This document shows, one piece after another, positions 1-9,003 of a DNA stretch of 64,000 nucleotides; position 1 is the first letter of the stretch; the number at the start of each line of letters is the position of its first letter. The notes under the pieces are model-generated. The model was given only the letters and a program-made list of their open reading frames with translations, ran no database searches and was not told the origin of the DNA. Source of the DNA: Rheinheimera sp. A13L (GTDB lineage: Bacteria > Pseudomonadota > Gammaproteobacteria > Enterobacterales > Alteromonadaceae); NCBI RefSeq assembly GCF_000217935.1, contig NZ_AFHI01000056.1, positions 116,862 through 180,861 on the forward strand, written 5' to 3'. A program made the position numbers and the translations under genes.

Positions 1-1106
1 ACCTGATAGTGAGCTTTAGAGCGCATCAACTGAGTTTGCAACCATTGCTGCTGCTTTTGTCCAAGCAAAGTACGGTTTGGATGGGTTAAGTCACCGACAA
101 AACGCTGAGTATCAAAGGTTCCGGTACTTTGATTGGTGTAGTCTTTATACTCCAGTTGCACATTACGCCCTTCAATGCGGGTGTCGAGCATATGCAAATC
201 GACCAGATCACCAAAGGCAAAGCTACGGTACAAACTTTGTTGCTGGCCGGACACAAGGGGCCGTATTGGCATCCACTCGTAATAGGCCTGTAACGCATTA
301 AGCTTACGCTGCTGATAATCCCCTTCATTGGATTGATGGTTTTCAGCGCCGTCTGTCCAGGCATCATTGGTGATTTCGTGATCATCCCAGACACAAATAA
401 AACTATGACTGGCATGAGCCTGCTGTAAATCTTTGTCGCTGCGGTATAAAGCATAGCGGTTGCGGTAATCCGTCAGACTTATAATTTCGCCCAGATTGTC
501 TGCAGCTAAAGCCCGGCCTAGTTCGACAGAGCGCTCTGTGGCATAACCACCTTGCTCGTATTCGTAAATGTAATCACCTAAATGCAACACAGCATCCAGT
601 TGTTGTTGCGCTACCTGCTGATACACATGGAAATAACCAGCCGGATAATTAGAACAGGACAACACGGCAAAACGCACTTGCGATACAGCACCCTCAGGCA
701 AAGTTTTCGCATGACCTGTTGCAGACACAGTCCTGCTGTCGCTAAAACGATAATAATAACTGCGGCCGGGCAACAAGCCGATTAAATCAACTTTGCAGCT
801 ATAGTTGGCTTCTTTACGCGCCAGACAAAGCTGCTGATGTTGCACAACAGAAAAATCAGCGCTGTCACTGACTTCCAGCAATAACTGCACTGAATCCGGC
901 TGTTGTTCAGGTGTCACTTTAGTCCATAAAATCAGCCGGTCTGTTAAAGGATCGCCACTGGCAACACCATGCAAAAACTGAATTGGGCTATTGTTTTTTG
1001 CTGTTTTGACTGAGCTGCTGCAACCAAACACAGCAGTACTTAACCAGGCTGCACCGGTAAAAAAAGCGCTGTTTTTTAAAAAACTTCTTCTGCTAAAATT
1101 CGACAT
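1..1106 (-). CDS. PhoD-family alkaline phosphatase/phosphodiesterase, 3' part outside window
   Basis: The reading frame starts at an ATG whose complement lies at 1104-1106, preceded by a GGAGGA ribosome site, and runs off the left edge without a stop, so only the first ~368 residues are visible. The N-terminus has a twin-arginine signal (S-R-R-S-F-L-K near residue 5) followed by a hydrophobic stretch and a Cys near residue 29 (VFGC), suggesting Tat export and perhaps lipid attachment. PhoD-type landmarks follow: HGVASGDP, LHLGDYIYEY and WDDHEITNDAW, which in the family hold metal ligands. Such enzymes release phosphate from phosphomono- or diesters outside the cytoplasm. It stands alone and divergent from the chemoreceptor on its right. 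The substrate cannot be told from sequence. Confidence 0.9.
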   Translation of the reverse strand, partial: MSNFSRRSFLKNSAFFTGAAWLSTAVFGCSSSVKTAKNNSPIQFLHGVASGDPLTDRLILWTKVTPEQQPDSVQLLLEVSDSADFSVVQHQQLCLARKEANYSCKVDLIGLLPGRSYYYRFSDSRTVSATGHAKTLPEGAVSQVRFAVLSCSNYPAGYFHVYQQVAQQQLDAVLHLGDYIYEYEQGGYATERSVELGRALAADNLGEIISLTDYRNRYALYRSDKDLQQAHASHSFICVWDDHEITNDAWTDGAENHQSNEGDYQQRKLNALQAYYEWMPIRPLVSGQQQSLYRSFAFGDLVDLHMLDTRIEGRNVQLEYKDYTNQSTGTFDTQRFVGDLTHPNRTLLGQKQQQWLQTQLMRSKAHYQ

Positions 1107-1356
1107 AGTTCCTCCGAAAAAAAACTACTTTAGTCAGCTTTAATGATTTTTTGATGACGGAAAATCGGTCTGGGCTGCACTTCGTCTGGTCAGAGAGGGT
1201 ATTTAACTCAGAGACTGATCTAAAGTAACTAAGCAACGTAACAATGCCCCTGACTTAAAAAATATTTCTGTTAACTTTCCAACATTTAATCAAGTGCAGG
1301 ACGCAGTTGTAGTGACAGAGCCCGGTTAGCCCAGCTACCGGTCAAACGAGGTCTTT

Positions 1357-2844
1357 ATGCACATCTATCCATTTCGTCAACAAGCGTTCCGCATTATGAA
1401 CAGCATCAATCTGGTACTGATGCTGTTGGCTTTAGCTCTTGCCAGTTGGCACCAAAGCTGGGGAGCTGCCTTATTAATTGGCTTGCCGGCTTTGATTGTG
1501 CCTTTTGTGTTGTACAAAACTTTAAGAGACCACCGCTTATCACGTATCGCCTTTGGTATATCTTTTATGCTGTTTTGCGCCTTACACATTCATCAGTCCA
1601 ACGGTGTAACCGAACTGCACTTTGGTATTTTTGTGCTGTTAGCGGTTTTGAGTGCATTTCGTGACTGGATGGTGATTGCTGTCGCTGCCAGCACTATAGC
1701 TGTGCATCATTTATTATTTGCTTACCTGCAAACCCGGCATGGCGAGGTCTTCTTAATGCCAGCTCAGGATGCGACCTTTAGCAACGTAGTGGTACATGCC
1801 GCTTATGTGGTCGTGGAATCTGCAGTACTTATTATCATTACCCTCAATTCATACAAAGAGGCGATGGTGGGTTTGGCCTTCTCGGAAACGACCAAAGAGT
1901 TAGTTGCAGACCCAGCCCATATTAATTTAACTGTGCGCTGCCCGGACATCCGCTCCCGTTTGGTGTTGCAATTTAACCAGGCATTGGATGGCATTCAGCA
2001 CACAGTGCAAACCATCAATCAGTCTGTTGCTTTACTACATAGTGAAAGTGCAACTCTGTCTGAGGAGGGGCAACAACTGGTGTCAGGCATGAATGAACAA
2101 AATACTCAGGTCAAACGTATAGCGGCGGCCTCGGAGGAAATGGCGCAAAGTATTCAGGCGCTGGGCGAGCTGGCGGCAGCAGTGTTAAACGCAGCTCAAC
2201 AAGCTGAGCAGAGTTCAGTATCGGGTAAAGAGTCTGTAGATCAGACCATAGCGGCTATTTCGACTCTGGCTGTTACTTTGCAGGATGCAGGACAAAAAGT
2301 AGATAGCATGGCGTTATCCAGTAAAGAGATCACCACTGTACTTGAGGTGATTAAAAGTATCGCCGAACAAACCAATCTGCTCGCCTTAAATGCAGCAATA
2401 GAAGCAGCACGGGCAGGTGAACAAGGCCGTGGTTTTGCGGTCGTAGCGGACGAAGTTCGCACTTTAGCTGGTCGCACTCAGCAATCCACAGAACAAATTC
2501 AGCGTATGATCCAAACGTTAACCGAAGCAAGCCAAAGTTCAGTGCGCTCAGTGCAGCATTGTTTGAGTCAGGTGGACCAGACTGTCAGTTTAGCCAAACG
2601 CAGTGATGAGTTGTTGAATACCATTACGGCAGAAGCCCAGTCAGTAGCGCGCTCTGCCGACATTATGGCAGGTTCTTTACAGCAGCAACGCCACGCTAGC
2701 GCAGAGATGGCGCAAGGTGCTCAGTACTTGAATGACAGTGCCGTTGCCCAGATGCAACGCAGTGAACAAGTGAAACACAGTACGGTTCAGATTGAACGAG
2801 TTGCTAACCAACTGGCGAGTGAAGCAAACAGGTTTACCAGTTGA
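1357..2844 (+). CDS. Methyl-accepting chemotaxis protein with multi-span membrane N-terminus
   Basis: A 495-residue chemoreceptor. Residues ~15-190 are a run of about six hydrophobic segments with short loops and no large periplasmic ligand domain, so the signal is probably sensed in or near the membrane. No clear HAMP domain follows. The cytoplasmic half is a long coiled coil with the conserved signalling tip ([16 protein letters not shown] and [16 protein letters not shown], residues ~336-375) that contacts CheA and CheW. There is no C-terminal pentapeptide tether for CheR/CheB. The stop overlaps the TTG start of the next gene by four bases, implying coupled translation. No che genes are in the window, so it must feed a pathway encoded elsewhere. 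Confidence 0.93.
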   Translation: MHIYPFRQQAFRIMNSINLVLMLLALALASWHQSWGAALLIGLPALIVPFVLYKTLRDHRLSRIAFGISFMLFCALHIHQSNGVTELHFGIFVLLAVLSAFRDWMVIAVAASTIAVHHLLFAYLQTRHGEVFLMPAQDATFSNVVVHAAYVVVESAVLIIITLNSYKEAMVGLAFSETTKELVADPAHINLTVRCPDIRSRLVLQFNQALDGIQHTVQTINQSVALLHSESATLSEEGQQLVSGMNEQNTQVKRIAAASEEMAQSIQALGELAAAVLNAAQQAEQSSVSGKESVDQTIAAISTLAVTLQDAGQKVDSMALSSKEITTVLEVIKSIAEQTNLLALNAAIEAARAGEQGRGFAVVADEVRTLAGRTQQSTEQIQRMIQTLTEASQSSVRSVQHCLSQVDQTVSLAKRSDELLNTITAEAQSVARSADIMAGSLQQQRHASAEMAQGAQYLNDSAVAQMQRSEQVKHSTVQIERVANQLASEANRFTS

Positions 2845-3374
2845 AACAGAACCCAGTTACTTCTGGAAAACTGAAAGCTGCCATTCTGTTGGTGCTGCTA
2901 TGGCTGGCTGGCAGTGCTGCAGCTTTTTATTGGTTTTTCGTAAGTCATTATGGTGTCTTTGATCAGCAGAGCCAGTGGCGGCAACACCCACTTGTGCCTC
3001 AGCAAGTACAACATATGTTAAATCAATATCTCGAATCTCACTCAAAGTGGCAAGCCATACTGATCACAGACTCAGACTGCAGTTGTAGTTCTTTTGCTAA
3101 AGATCACTTATCGCGTATGCAACAACGCCAGCCTGATTTAGCTATTCAACAGCTGAGCCAGACTCAAGCTGAAAAGCTGGGACTGAATATCATTGCGACC
3201 CCACTGTTACTGCTATTTCAACACAAACAGCTAATTTACGCCGGGCCTTTAGCCACAGATCTGCTCTGTAGTGATAACGCCAGTGTGTTGGATAGTATTA
3301 TCAATGGCGCCACCTTATTACCCGGCTTTTGGCTGAATGGTGAAAGTACCGCCTGCCGATGCCCGACACCTTAA
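2841..3374 (+). CDS. Membrane-anchored thioredoxin-fold protein (DUF6436-like)
   Basis: A 177-residue protein starting at TTG 2841, overlapping the chemoreceptor stop (TTGA). One N-terminal membrane helix (residues ~13-33) would leave the rest in the periplasm. The body looks thioredoxin-like: an [11 protein letters not shown] segment with a C-x-C pair where the active site would be, and the cis-Pro-like ATPLLLLF strand further on. Additional cysteines lie at LLCSD and ACRC near the C-terminus. I recognise it only as a DUF6436-type family member; redox activity is inference. Its last codon overlaps tail-to-tail with the DoxX gene. Confidence 0.75.
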   Translation: MKQNPVTSGKLKAAILLVLLWLAGSAAAFYWFFVSHYGVFDQQSQWRQHPLVPQQVQHMLNQYLESHSKWQAILITDSDCSCSSFAKDHLSRMQQRQPDLAIQQLSQTQAEKLGLNIIATPLLLLFQHKQLIYAGPLATDLLCSDNASVLDSIINGATLLPGFWLNGESTACRCPTP

Positions 3375-3757
3375 CGTCGAGACGGCCAGTGGTTTACTGC
3401 CACGGACAACAACACCAGTATCAGCAAGGCACTGAATTCTGCACCATTCCGGCCAGGTCCTACGACAAACCAGCCTACTTTGGCATGCAAAATAGCGATA
3501 CCAGTGGCGTAAATGCCCACATACCCCAGACACACCAAAGTGACATAACGGTTGAGTGCCAGAAATAAAGTGCCAATAATTTCAAAAGCAGTGATAGCGA
3601 CTGCTATTAATACCCCCATGGGCCAGCCCTGATTGTCCAGCCACTGGCCAAAAGGTTCGACACCACCTGTTAAAGCCCTGTGCCAGCCGTGTGCCCCTAT
3701 GATTCCGGCCAGTGCCAGTCGTAAAGTACCCCAGCCAAAAATCTGTTGTAGTGACAT
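3371..3757 (-). CDS. DoxX-family inner membrane protein
   Basis: A 128-residue protein. I chose the ATG at 3757 because a GAGGGGAG ribosome site lies just upstream and the sequence then begins MSLQQIFGWGTLRL; an in-frame extension upstream to 3877 has no family character. Four hydrophobic segments are visible (around residues 8-28, 45-68, 72-92 and 104-122), the usual DoxX layout. The family is linked to quinone/redox or sulfur chemistry in membranes, but no specific activity can be assigned. It directly follows the ACT-domain gene on the same strand with a 13-base gap and probably shares its transcript. Confidence 0.8.
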   Translation of the reverse strand: MSLQQIFGWGTLRLALAGIIGAHGWHRALTGGVEPFGQWLDNQGWPMGVLIAVAITAFEIIGTLFLALNRYVTLVCLGYVGIYATGIAILHAKVGWFVVGPGRNGAEFSALLILVLLSVAVNHWPSRR

Positions 3758-3770
3758 AAAATCTCCCCTC

Positions 3771-4181
3771 TTACTGCTTTGCTGATTTTTGTTGTAAATG
3801 CTGTAACACCAGCATTGCGGCCTCTGCCTGATGCACAGGCACCAGAATATGATCATGAAAAGCGCCGGCAAATACATTACAACTTAAACCGGCATCAGCT
3901 AATGCCGTGGCAAAAGCTGCAGTTAAACCCACTGCTTCTAAATCAGAATGCACCCTCAGGCTGATCCAACGCGCCCTGAACAAAATATCCAGTTGATACT
4001 CTGCCGCTTGTTGTTCGGTCAGCACTAAGGTCAGGCCTTCCTTTTCTTTAAAAGTGGCTAAAGGCAAAGGCCCGAGCCAGCTTTTATCCAAAGGCCAGAT
4101 ACAATACACATAGACTTCTGGCTCCAATTTGGGCTGCATAGTGCTCAGCAACTGGTCCAGAGCTTTAATAGCCACTGTCAT
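3771..4181 (-). CDS. ACT-domain protein (DUF2241-type)
   Basis: A 136-residue soluble protein of two ACT-like modules. The first half (residues ~10-65) contains the YVYCIWPLDKSWLGPLPLATFKE region typical of DUF2241. The second half (WISLRVHSDLEAVGLTAAFATALADAGLSCNVFAGAFHDHILV region, ~72-120) is a clear ACT repeat with an alternating strand/helix pattern. ACT domains usually bind amino acids as regulators; no catalytic domain is attached here, so a sensory or binding role is inferred. It is upstream of the DoxX gene on the same strand and downstream of the hexosaminidase gene, 27 bases away. Confidence 0.8.
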   Translation of the reverse strand: MTVAIKALDQLLSTMQPKLEPEVYVYCIWPLDKSWLGPLPLATFKEKEGLTLVLTEQQAAEYQLDILFRARWISLRVHSDLEAVGLTAAFATALADAGLSCNVFAGAFHDHILVPVHQAEAAMLVLQHLQQKSAKQ

Positions 4182-4208
4182 TTATGCTCTCCACTTATCT
4201 CAACTTGG

Positions 4209-6023
4209 TTATTTGAGTAGCACAGGTAACTGGCCCGCAGATTTAACTTTCCCCATTAAAAATCCAATCACCGCATCATAAGCCGGCCCTGAAAATGGCC
4301 GCTCTGCGGTTTGAGGTTTTTGGTTGTAGCTATAAGTCGCCAGTCGTAAGTCAGCACTGTTGGCGAAATCAGCCAGCTCGTATGGGGTACGTAAAGACAC
4401 CATCACAGTTTTTTTGTCTGAAGCTTTAGCTTGTTGTAATAGCTGCATTAACAAGGTCTTTTGCTCAGCCACTGTTAATTTCATCACAGGTAAAGCCTGC
4501 AAGTCGGCCAACACCCCCAGTTCAGCTGCGCTTTGGGCTGGCGAAATCAGCGAACCTAACACCAAATCGGCCTTGTCTATTTGCTGTATTGCCAGCTTTT
4601 GATCAAAAGAAGTTAAATCACTGCAGGTCACTGACTTAGGCTTTATCCCCCAGCCGCTTAACGCCTGCAACCAGCTTTGGCATTTGGTTTGATCAGGAGC
4701 AATCAGATGTAGTTTTAAAGCGGCCAAATTTAAGGGTAACTGTAATTTATTAGTGCCCACCAGAGTCAGGCTTGCCTCTGCCAGTTCCCGCTCCAGTTGC
4801 AGATCATTCTCTAAACGTTTGGCGTCAGGTAACAGCTTCTGAGCCGGGCTGGCTTTGAGCTGCTGCCGCAACCTGGTAATGCGCTGTGCAGACTGCGCTA
4901 TTTCAGCGCTGTTAAGCTGGCCTTGTTGTACAGCCAGCACCACTTGATCAATCAGCTTTGTCAAAGCAGTTATATCAGCAGGAGTTTTCATTTCATAAGG
5001 CATCAGCGCTATATCAGCACCAGCAGCAAAAGTTTGGATCACAGCCTCAGCGGGTGTAAAAAACTGACTGATGCCAGCCATATTCAGCGCATCTGTGATG
5101 ATAATGCCATGAAAGCCCATATCGTCACGTAACAAGTCGGTCAGAATGGCACGGGATAAAGTAGCTGGTTTAATCAGAGCCTCACCGGTTTTGCTGATCA
5201 GACGGCTGTTATCCAGTGCCGGATACTGAATATGAGCCGTCATCACCATGGCTGGCTGATGCTGTTTAATCAGTTGGCGAAATGGATATAAATCAACAGC
5301 TTCTACTGTGGCTTTGTCATGTTCCACTAAAGGTAAACCTGTATGGCTATCGACATGGGTGTCGCCATGACCAGGAAAATGTTTGATGGTGCCTAAAACA
5401 CCTGCCTGTTGCATAGCGTCGAGCATGGCGCCACCAGCTGCTGCTACTGCTTGTGGGTTATCGCCAAAAGAGCGGGCATTAATCACAGGGTTGGCTGGGT
5501 TGTTATTCACATCCAGACTAGGGGCGAAGTTTAAATTGATGCCCACTGAGTTTAATTGCTGCGCTATGGCAGAGCCTACGCTGGCAGCATAACGGCTACC
5601 TGCGACAGGCAAAGTGGCTCCTATGGCCATATTGCCGGCAAAAGCGGGAAACTCTTGAGTCGGCAGGCGAGCCACACGGCCCCCTTCCTGGTCAATACCT
5701 ATCAGCAAGGGCAGGCCATCGCTGCTGGCCCTTTGCAAATCAGCAGTTAAACGACGAATTTGCTCTTTATCTTTTAAGTTATTAGCAAATAAAATCACCC
5801 CACCTAAATGCAACTGCTGTATAGCTTCGGCAAACTCTTTGGGTAACTCCGTCAAATCGGTTTTGCACTGTGCTGATGAACCTTGAGTACAAAAATGCCG
5901 TAAATCGATCATCAGTTTTTGCCCAATCTGACGGCGTAATTCCTGCTGATCCATTGATGTTTGTGCCACACAACCTCCCGCATTTAACGTCACTACAGCC
6001 AGCAGCAGTGCATATTGTTTCAT
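4209..6023 (-). CDS. Secreted two-domain beta-N-acetylhexosaminidase, GH3 (NagZ-like)
   Basis: A 604-residue glycoside hydrolase family 3 enzyme that would remove GlcNAc from muropeptides or chitin fragments. Key residues are visible: KHFPGHG at 214-220, the NagZ-type acid/base dyad D225-S-H227, and the nucleophile D311 in IITDALNM. It is much longer than cytoplasmic NagZ (~340 residues) because it keeps a second C-terminal domain (~400-604), as in the secreted Gram-positive form. The N-terminus is a signal peptide ending in NAGGC (Cys18), possibly a lipoprotein site, so the enzyme is likely periplasmic or outer-membrane bound. A separate cytosolic NagZ may exist elsewhere. Confidence 0.92.
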   Translation of the reverse strand: MKQYALLLAVVTLNAGGCVAQTSMDQQELRRQIGQKLMIDLRHFCTQGSSAQCKTDLTELPKEFAEAIQQLHLGGVILFANNLKDKEQIRRLTADLQRASSDGLPLLIGIDQEGGRVARLPTQEFPAFAGNMAIGATLPVAGSRYAASVGSAIAQQLNSVGINLNFAPSLDVNNNPANPVINARSFGDNPQAVAAAGGAMLDAMQQAGVLGTIKHFPGHGDTHVDSHTGLPLVEHDKATVEAVDLYPFRQLIKQHQPAMVMTAHIQYPALDNSRLISKTGEALIKPATLSRAILTDLLRDDMGFHGIIITDALNMAGISQFFTPAEAVIQTFAAGADIALMPYEMKTPADITALTKLIDQVVLAVQQGQLNSAEIAQSAQRITRLRQQLKASPAQKLLPDAKRLENDLQLERELAEASLTLVGTNKLQLPLNLAALKLHLIAPDQTKCQSWLQALSGWGIKPKSVTCSDLTSFDQKLAIQQIDKADLVLGSLISPAQSAAELGVLADLQALPVMKLTVAEQKTLLMQLLQQAKASDKKTVMVSLRTPYELADFANSADLRLATYSYNQKPQTAERPFSGPAYDAVIGFLMGKVKSAGQLPVLLK

Positions 6024-6144
6024 CTTGTCACCACATTCTGAGTTTATCTGAGCACTATATCAGGGCAACACAAGCTCTGTAACCGCATCTGCTGTAATGG
6101 TTTTTGTTTGTTCGTTATTTAAGCTCTTATCCATCTTCAGCGCT

Positions 6145-6172
6145 TTGAGAGCATGCCAGCTTTTGTTATGCT
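6145..6172 (+). promoter_or_regulatory. Predicted sigma-70 promoter of the cyanophycinase-like gene
   Basis: TTGAGA (6145-6150) and TATGCT (6167-6172) are separated by 16 bases, with the start codon about 110 bases further on. No other good box pair is seen in the 260-base divergent gap between the hexosaminidase and this gene. Confidence 0.5.
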
Positions 6173-6284
6173 CGGGTTGTTGTCATACAAAGATCAATAA
6201 AAAATCTGGCCAAAGATGCCGGATGTGACAACAGATGAAGCAGATAGATCAAAATCAATAAAGCAAAAATGGAGTCTGAACCTG

Positions 6285-7553
6285 ATGAAAAAAACTTACC
6301 TGCTGGCTCTTGGTCTGAGCCTTGGCAGCCCCTTTTTATACGCAAAAACTCAGCTTGCGGGCGAACTGATGATTGTTGGTGGAGCTTTAGCCAGTTCCAA
6401 CAAGGCGGTGTACCAGCAGTTTATTCAGAGTGCTGGCGGAGTGGATAAAGCCAGAGTCGTGGTGATACCAGCAGCCAGCAGCCAGCCGGTAAAATATTTT
6501 CGCCAGTTCCAGCAGGATTTGGCTTTATACGGCGTACCTGAGCAGCAAGTGCAATTGTTGCCTATAGCGGTAAAAGATGACAAAAGCACAGCAGAAGATG
6601 AGTCTTTGTGGCGTAACAATGCTGCAGAACCCAAACTGGCCGCACAAGTGCAACAAGCCACAGCCGTCTGGTTTTTAGGTGGCGATCAAAATCATCTGGT
6701 GGATACCTTAAGAGCAGAAGGAAAAAACAGCCCTGTACTTGATGCGGTCTGGCAGCTCTATCAGCGCGGCGGCATTATCGGAGGCACCAGCGCAGGCGCC
6801 GCAATAATGAGTGAAGCTATGATTGCCTCAGGCTCGTCCTGGACAGCTTTAGCCAGAGCAATTGCAGAGCCTGATACACAAGTCGACGAAGCGGCGGATG
6901 AGCCCTTGCAATTACGCCGCGGTTTAGGTTTTTTCCCTGAAGGAGTGATTGATCAACACTTTGACCGCAGAGCCCGTTTTGGTCGTTTGATTGTCGCAGT
7001 GGCAGAACAAAAGTCTGGCTCTGCTATAGGTTATGGTGTAGATGAAGATTCAGCTTTGTTTTACCAGGCCAAAACCCGTCAATTTCAGGCCTTAGGTTCA
7101 GGCGGTGTCACTGTGATTGATTTACGTCAGGCTAAAAAAGTGACGAACCCGCTGGGGTTTCAAATGGAAAATATCCGCTTAAGTTATCTGCAAGGTGGCG
7201 ATAAATACGATGTTCAAAGCCAGCAGCTGTTACCTCATCCGGCCAAAGTGACCACCACAGGCGCAGAGTACGGCCACAATCCACAGCCTGTGATGTCCGG
7301 CGTTTTTAGTGCCAATACCCGACTGAAAGACTTTATTACTTTTGAACTGACCGATAACAAAGCGGCCAGCAAAGCCATTAGTTACCTGCATCAGGGCAAT
7401 GGTCTGGTCTTTGGTTTAACCTTCAGCAAAGATGAAAAAACCAAGGGGTACTGGCAATATCTGGATGGTTTAAAGGACAACAGCAGCGCCCATCAGGTCC
7501 GTTTAGATATAGTACCAGGCCGGATGCAAATTGATTTAAAACCACAAAGTTGA
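6285..7553 (+). CDS. Secreted cyanophycinase-like S51 serine peptidase
   Basis: A 422-residue protein from the ATG at 6285, chosen because GGAG sits ten bases upstream and a good Sec signal peptide (MKKTYLLALGLSLGSPFLYA) starts there; an in-frame ATG at 6216 would bury the signal. The mature part begins with the S51 core: GELMIVGGAL, VVVIPAASSQ, WFLGGDQNHL, then the nucleophile motif GGTSAGAA with Ser169. Cyanophycinases cut the Asp-Arg storage polymer cyanophycin; extracellular forms let heterotrophs feed on it. About 130 residues follow the catalytic core. No cyanophycin synthetase is in the window, supporting a scavenging rather than storage role (inference). Confidence 0.85.
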   Translation: MKKTYLLALGLSLGSPFLYAKTQLAGELMIVGGALASSNKAVYQQFIQSAGGVDKARVVVIPAASSQPVKYFRQFQQDLALYGVPEQQVQLLPIAVKDDKSTAEDESLWRNNAAEPKLAAQVQQATAVWFLGGDQNHLVDTLRAEGKNSPVLDAVWQLYQRGGIIGGTSAGAAIMSEAMIASGSSWTALARAIAEPDTQVDEAADEPLQLRRGLGFFPEGVIDQHFDRRARFGRLIVAVAEQKSGSAIGYGVDEDSALFYQAKTRQFQALGSGGVTVIDLRQAKKVTNPLGFQMENIRLSYLQGGDKYDVQSQQLLPHPAKVTTTGAEYGHNPQPVMSGVFSANTRLKDFITFELTDNKAASKAISYLHQGNGLVFGLTFSKDEKTKGYWQYLDGLKDNSSAHQVRLDIVPGRMQIDLKPQS

Positions 7554-7570
7554 TGTGTAGAGATACAAAA

Positions 7571-7602
7571 AGCCGGAGATCTACAGAGATCCGGCTTTTT
7601 TC
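7571..7602 (+). terminator. Rho-independent terminator after the cyanophycinase-like gene
   Basis: Stem AGCCGGA (7571-7577) pairs with TCCGGCT (7590-7596), followed by a run of T. It lies 17 bases after the stop codon. Confidence 0.85.
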
Positions 7603-7708
7603 TCGTTTAACCGCAGGAAAAAACCTATAAAAGGTTGCCTTGGTTGCAGCTTACCCAGTTATAATCGCCACAGTCTTTTGTTGTTAAGCCGTAGTCGGGC
7701 AGGTTGTT

Positions 7709-8185
7709 ATGTATAAACCCACACCATTGTTAAGTTATTTTTGGGGTCTGTTTAGTGGTTTGATTGTCTCCGCTTTTTTGTTTAATTCTTTGACTCAAAC
7801 TGAAGTTGCATCAGAACAAATCCCGGTCGAAGCAGAACAAAATACGCTAACGCCCGTCGCCACTTCAGTTGCCGATGCGCCAACACAAAGCCTGGCCAGC
7901 AGAGCAGAGTTATTGCTGAAGTACTACACCATTCGGGATGGTGCTGAAGAAACCAACTTAGCGCCTTTGTTACAGAAAAATGGCCATCTGGAGATTTTCC
8001 GCCAGATGCTGCAACAAAGCACAGCTGACGTCAGCGATTTAATCCAGTCCACTCAATCTTTTACTGCAGCGCAGTTTTATGCTTCGCTGGTACGCATTAA
8101 GCAAAAAGACGAAGAGCAACAAGCCAAAGCCCAGTTGGAGCTATTAAAACCTGCCCCTGTAATACCTGCTGTCAGCAATCCATAA
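7709..8185 (+). CDS. Hypothetical single-span membrane protein
   Basis: A 158-residue protein I do not recognise. One hydrophobic helix at residues ~9-27 is followed by a Glu/Ala/Thr-rich linker (28-65), then a helical region (65-145) rich in Gln, Leu and Glu, ending in a Pro/Ala tail. The topology suggests an inner-membrane anchor with a periplasmic helical part. It has its own gap on both sides (155 bases before, 65 after), and codon use looks like its neighbours. Function unknown. Confidence 0.7.
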   Translation: MYKPTPLLSYFWGLFSGLIVSAFLFNSLTQTEVASEQIPVEAEQNTLTPVATSVADAPTQSLASRAELLLKYYTIRDGAEETNLAPLLQKNGHLEIFRQMLQQSTADVSDLIQSTQSFTAAQFYASLVRIKQKDEEQQAKAQLELLKPAPVIPAVSNP

Positions 8186-8250
8186 ACTCAAGGCGTCTGC
8201 TCCATTTTTGACTATAGTCAGAGCATTGGCTGAAGTCTGGAGTCAGGCAG

Positions 8251-9003
8251 ATGAAGGTTCTGTGGTTGTGCTGTGTTTTGTTTTGCTTTGCAGTTTCTGC
8301 TGCTATGCCCTGTCCATTGTCGCTGCGTATGGCGTACAACAACGACTGGTTGCCTTATGTCCAACTGACGGATGAAACAGTCACGGGTTCAGATATTGAG
8401 TTGGTGCGAAGCCTGATTCATACACTGGGCAGCTCATTACAACTGGTTAGAATGTCAGAACAACGGGCACTGCAACAAATTCAACAAGGCGAACTGGATT
8501 TGGTGTTTGCCGCTTCCTACACAAAAGAACGTGCCGGTTACGCCTATTTTTCGCTGCCTTATCGGGAAGAAAACATTACCGCAGTGCTGAGTAACAACTT
8601 AATAGCGCAACATCCTGAACTACAGAACAGTACCGACTTTTATCAACTTGCAGCTAAACGCTGGTCCGGTGCTGTCAATACTGCTGGCTACTACGGTGAC
8701 GAATTTGAACACTTTAAACAAAACGAAGGCCAAAGCCGGTTGTTTCATGTGGCAGAAGAATTCAGGCGTTTACAAATGGTGGCTCAAGGTCGGGCTCAGT
8801 ATTCGATAGTAGACCGCAATGTGGCTCACTATCATATCCGTCAGCACAAAAAACTGTCACAGCTCAGATTACTGCCTTTTTTATTACATAACAGCAGCAT
8901 TCATTTGATGTTAAGTAAAAAAACCGTACCTGAAACTTGTGTAGAGCAGATGAACCTTTTGCTGAAAACCAAGTTTAAGAATCAGATTGCATCTGAGCAA
9001 TAA
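8251..9003 (+). CDS. Periplasmic solute-binding protein, family 3 type
   Basis: A 250-residue protein with a Sec signal (MKVLWLCCVLFCFAVSAAM) and the fold signature of bacterial extracellular solute-binding family 3: LRMAYNNDWLPYV, GSDIELVRSLIHTLG, LDLVFAASYTKERAGYAYFSLPY, and a C-terminal lobe. There are no ABC permease or ATPase genes nearby, so this is likely one of the stand-alone copies common in aquatic gammaproteobacteria, perhaps delivering a ligand to a receptor such as the chemoreceptor encoded 0.8 kb downstream (inference). Its last 29 bases overlap the DUF2959 gene tail-to-tail. Confidence 0.85.
   Translation: MKVLWLCCVLFCFAVSAAMPCPLSLRMAYNNDWLPYVQLTDETVTGSDIELVRSLIHTLGSSLQLVRMSEQRALQQIQQGELDLVFAASYTKERAGYAYFSLPYREENITAVLSNNLIAQHPELQNSTDFYQLAAKRWSGAVNTAGYYGDEFEHFKQNEGQSRLFHVAEEFRRLQMVAQGRAQYSIVDRNVAHYHIRQHKKLSQLRLLPFLLHNSSIHLMLSKKTVPETCVEQMNLLLKTKFKNQIASEQ

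Noticed and set aside
1107..1356. Riboswitch upstream of the first chemoreceptor, for example for c-di-GMP
   Set aside because: I looked for a conserved aptamer pattern in the leaders of both chemoreceptor genes and could not find one.
6285..7553. Cyanophycin storage locus
   Set aside because: No cyanophycin synthetase or isoaspartyl dipeptidase is nearby and the enzyme has an export signal, so storage is unlikely.
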